Below are positions 61,934 through 64,000 of a stretch of 64,000 nucleotides of DNA, in pieces; the stretch's first letter is position 1; each line of letters starts with the position of its first letter. Under the pieces are notes generated by a model that was given only the letters and a program-made list of their open reading frames with translations, did no database searches and had not been told where the DNA came from. The position numbers and the translations under genes were made by a program. Source of the stretch: Holtiella tumoricola (GTDB taxonomy: Bacteria > Bacillota > Clostridia > Lachnospirales > Cellulosilyticaceae); assembly GCF_027857615.1 (NCBI RefSeq), contig NZ_JAQIFT010000008.1, positions 20,598 through 84,597 on the forward strand. The letters are read 5' to 3'.

Positions 61934-64000
61934 CTAGATTGTAAATCTAGAAGCTACCTCTGACAGTTGTTCTGCTACACTTTTATTTGTCATACTCTGC
62001 TCTTTTATTTCATTGATATTTTTATTAATATTATTAGTTTGAGAAGCAATATTTACTACCCCTTGTGTATTTTCTGAAATAGCAATAGCAATGCCATCTA
62101 TTGTCTCTGTAATAATTTGTGAGTACTGAGTTAATTCATGAGATCTTTGTTCTAACTCTTGTAATGCATTGTATACTTCATTTGCATCTGTCATATAGCT
62201 TTTTGCATTTTCCAAGGTATTTTCTACATTCTCGTCAATTTGTTTTTCCATAAAAGCTAAGGACTCTTGTGCGCTGTCTCTCATCTCATTTGTCGCTTCC
62301 ATAACTAATGCAATTACTTCTTGTATCTTAGTTACTGCATTTCCTGACTCACTAGCAAGAGCACCTATTTCATGTGCTACTACCCCAAATCCTCTCCCTA
62401 CATCTCCTGCTCTTGCAGCTTCTATAGATGCATTGAGTGCTAAAAGATTGGTTTGCTTTGTAATAGATTCAATACTCTCTACTAATAAATAGATTTGAGA
62501 GATAACCTCTGCCTTTTTGAGAGCTAATTCCATATTATTTTTGACATCATTATAGCTAGCTTTAACAATTTCACTCTCTTGAATTGTTTTATCTTTAATT
62601 GTTTCACTATTTCTTGCAATATTTAAAGCCAATTGACTACTTTTACCTATATGATCTGTAATCACTCTAATATTTTCATTAATACTTTCTACAGTCGAAC
62701 TTACTTCTTCTGTACTTGCATTGATTTCTTCCATACTTGCAGACAATTCTTCAACTACTACTACTGTCTGCTCTGATTCCTCTAAAGAATAACTTGCTAA
62801 GTTATCTACTGTTTGTGCACTTATCATAGTTTGTTCTGCATACTGTATAAGCTCACTTACTACTTTTTTCAATGCTTCTGTAGTGGTAGCTGTAGCTTCT
62901 GCCATTGTACCTACTTCATCTTTAAGTCTTCTTAGTTTATGTAAATCCTCGGAATCACTTAGATCTAGCCCTGCTAACTTTCTAACAATACCTTCTATCT
63001 TACCTAGCGGCTTAGAAATACTTTGGACATATAAATAAGCTGCTATCATCCCTATTAATAGAGATACAACTAAGATCACGAGCCCACCTTTTTGCATATC
63101 TTTAATAGGCTGCATGAGTTCACCCTGGTCTATACTAATACCAAGTAGCCACTCTGCTTCCCCTACTTCAATATACCGTAGCATACGCTCTATATTTTCA
63201 CTCATGCTCTGGTAAATCATTTCACCTTCTAATTTTTCAGCGTTACTCGTTAATTTTAATGCAATTTCTCTAACACTTTGATCTGTATGCTGCTCACCAA
63301 TATATTCTCTATTGGGATGAACGAGTAATATACCTTTTTGATCTAGTAAAATGGGATAAGTATTTTCTGTTCCTAAAATTTTTGCACCTTCTAATTCTTG
63401 TGCAATCTTACTCGTTATAACAATTGTAGTTACAATCCCTACTGTGTCACCTTCTTCATCCATAATAGGCACACATATTGGTACTACCTGTTCCCCCGTA
63501 TCTCTAGATGCCATGCTAAACCCTACATAAGGCGTTCCCTTATTGATTGTAGCCGAAAAGTATTCTCTTTCTGACACATTGTCACCGATGACACTCTCCT
63601 GAGCAGACATTACAATTTCTCCATCTAGATTGACAATCATAATATTCTCAACCTCTGGATTACTTTCGACTTCACTCATTAATTCTTCATTAATACTCAT
63701 CTGTTGGTTATTAAAATCACCAAATTGATTCTGTGGTTGATCACCAACCTGTTCAGGTTCCATTATCTGTACAGGTCCCATTGTTCTTTCTACCCCTGTT
63801 ACCCCCTCTACAATTCTTCTATCAGCTGCAAATAGATTACTTATAGCAAAATGCTTTTGAATCTTTAAATCGATTATTGATTGATACATTTTTAGATTTT
63901 CTTGTATACTTGCCTCTGTTAACTTTTCGATATTCTTTTTTGCCATGCTATTACTCACACCAACAGTTGCCGAGATACATAGAATAAGTAACACTACAAT
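61934..64000 (-). CDS. Methyl-accepting chemotaxis protein (5' end beyond window)
   Basis: At least 688 residues; the frame stays open to the window edge, so the GTG at 63994 is not the start and the beginning of TM1 is missing. An extracellular dCache sensor follows (about residues 20-290 of the visible part, with a Gln-rich insertion QPQNQFGDFNNQQ), then TM2 (about 303-325), HAMP and a signalling domain with tip KQTNLLALNASIEAARAGDVGRGFGVVAHEI. It differs from the other MCP in the tip (GFGVVAHEIGALA), so the two are not recent duplicates. Ligand unknown. Confidence 0.93.
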   Translation of the reverse strand: MVVLLILCISATVGVSNSMAKKNIEKLTEASIQENLKMYQSIIDLKIQKHFAISNLFAADRRIVEGVTGVERTMGPVQIMEPEQVGDQPQNQFGDFNNQQMSINEELMSEVESNPEVENIMIVNLDGEIVMSAQESVIGDNVSEREYFSATINKGTPYVGFSMASRDTGEQVVPICVPIMDEEGDTVGIVTTIVITSKIAQELEGAKILGTENTYPILLDQKGILLVHPNREYIGEQHTDQSVREIALKLTSNAEKLEGEMIYQSMSENIERMLRYIEVGEAEWLLGISIDQGELMQPIKDMQKGGLVILVVSLLIGMIAAYLYVQSISKPLGKIEGIVRKLAGLDLSDSEDLHKLRRLKDEVGTMAEATATTTEALKKVVSELIQYAEQTMISAQTVDNLASYSLEESEQTVVVVEELSASMEEINASTEEVSSTVESINENIRVITDHIGKSSQLALNIARNSETIKDKTIQESEIVKASYNDVKNNMELALKKAEVISQIYLLVESIESITKQTNLLALNASIEAARAGDVGRGFGVVAHEIGALASESGNAVTKIQEVIALVMEATNEMRDSAQESLAFMEKQIDENVENTLENAKSYMTDANEVYNALQELEQRSHELTQYSQIITETIDGIAIAISENTQGVVNIASQTNNINKNINEIKEQSMTNKSVAEQLSEVASRFTI

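Noticed and set aside
61933..61949. Terminator at the end of the second MCP gene
   Set aside because: TCTAGA/TCTAGA arms span the stop codon and no T-run follows.
1..64000. tRNA, rRNA or insertion sequences
   Set aside because: I looked for tRNA-like CCA arms, conserved rRNA segments, transposase motifs and terminal inverted repeats and found none convincing by eye.

Overview
The window looks like a chromosomal segment of a low-GC, anaerobic, saccharolytic Firmicute. Pyruvate formate-lyase, a PTS beta-glucoside operon with LicT-type antitermination, a multi-domain chitinase and a maltodextrin locus point to the Lachnospiraceae. A Cellulosilyticum-like genome is my best guess from protein style, but this is inference, not a database match. 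Most genes lie on the minus strand. I saw no rRNA, tRNA, transposase, phage gene or CRISPR array.

Layout. 1-1.1 kb: a DUF1284 gene (cut by the window edge) overlapping the biotin ECF component bioY, behind a BirA-type operator. 1.1-5.6 kb: bgl operon (antiterminator, PTS EIIBCA, 6-phospho-beta-glucosidase) with a RAT/terminator pair before each of the first two genes. 5.8-12.5 kb: a DegS/DegU-like two-component system convergent with a 1508-residue chitinase that has two GH18 domains. 12.6-21 kb: pflB, a 1304-residue GH2 enzyme and aminopeptidase P. 21.2-24.7 kb: a heterodimeric exporter-fold ABC pair with two Fur boxes. 24.7-25.9 kb: a long gene-poor stretch with a 22-bp tandem repeat array, an orphan terminator and a structured leader with a 31-codon ORF. 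It precedes a CD3324-family gene and a FusB-like EF-G-binding protein gene (to 27 kb).

27-39 kb: GNAT and nucleotidyltransferase genes; a maltodextrin locus (ABC permeases and binding protein, phosphorylase, 4-alpha-glucanotransferase, LacI regulator) with LacI-type operators; and a lone molybdopterin oxidoreductase translationally coupled to the LacI gene. 39-42 kb: a MutS2-like ATPase without an Smr domain, behind a consensus promoter and a ~500-nt leader that contains an intrinsic terminator. 41.9-44 kb: a secreted nucleosidase-like protein and a membrane-anchored hydrolase.

44-50 kb: a thiol-redox block (thioredoxin, RclA-like reductase, thioredoxin reductase, glutaredoxin-like protein, amino-acid ABC transporter). 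Three of its promoters share a nearly identical palindromic upstream element. 50-58 kb: two TetR regulators, an MCP, an oleate hydratase with an added N-terminal membrane segment and a DUF4932 protein. 58-64 kb: a MarR-controlled cluster of AhpD-like protein, dihydrolipoamide dehydrogenase with its own lipoyl domain and lipoate-protein ligase, followed by an MCP cut by the window end.

The strongest leads for new biology are the shared redox promoter element, the self-contained AhpD/lipoyl-Lpd/LplA redox system, the attenuated MutS2-like gene, and the repeat and leader region upstream of the FusB-like gene.
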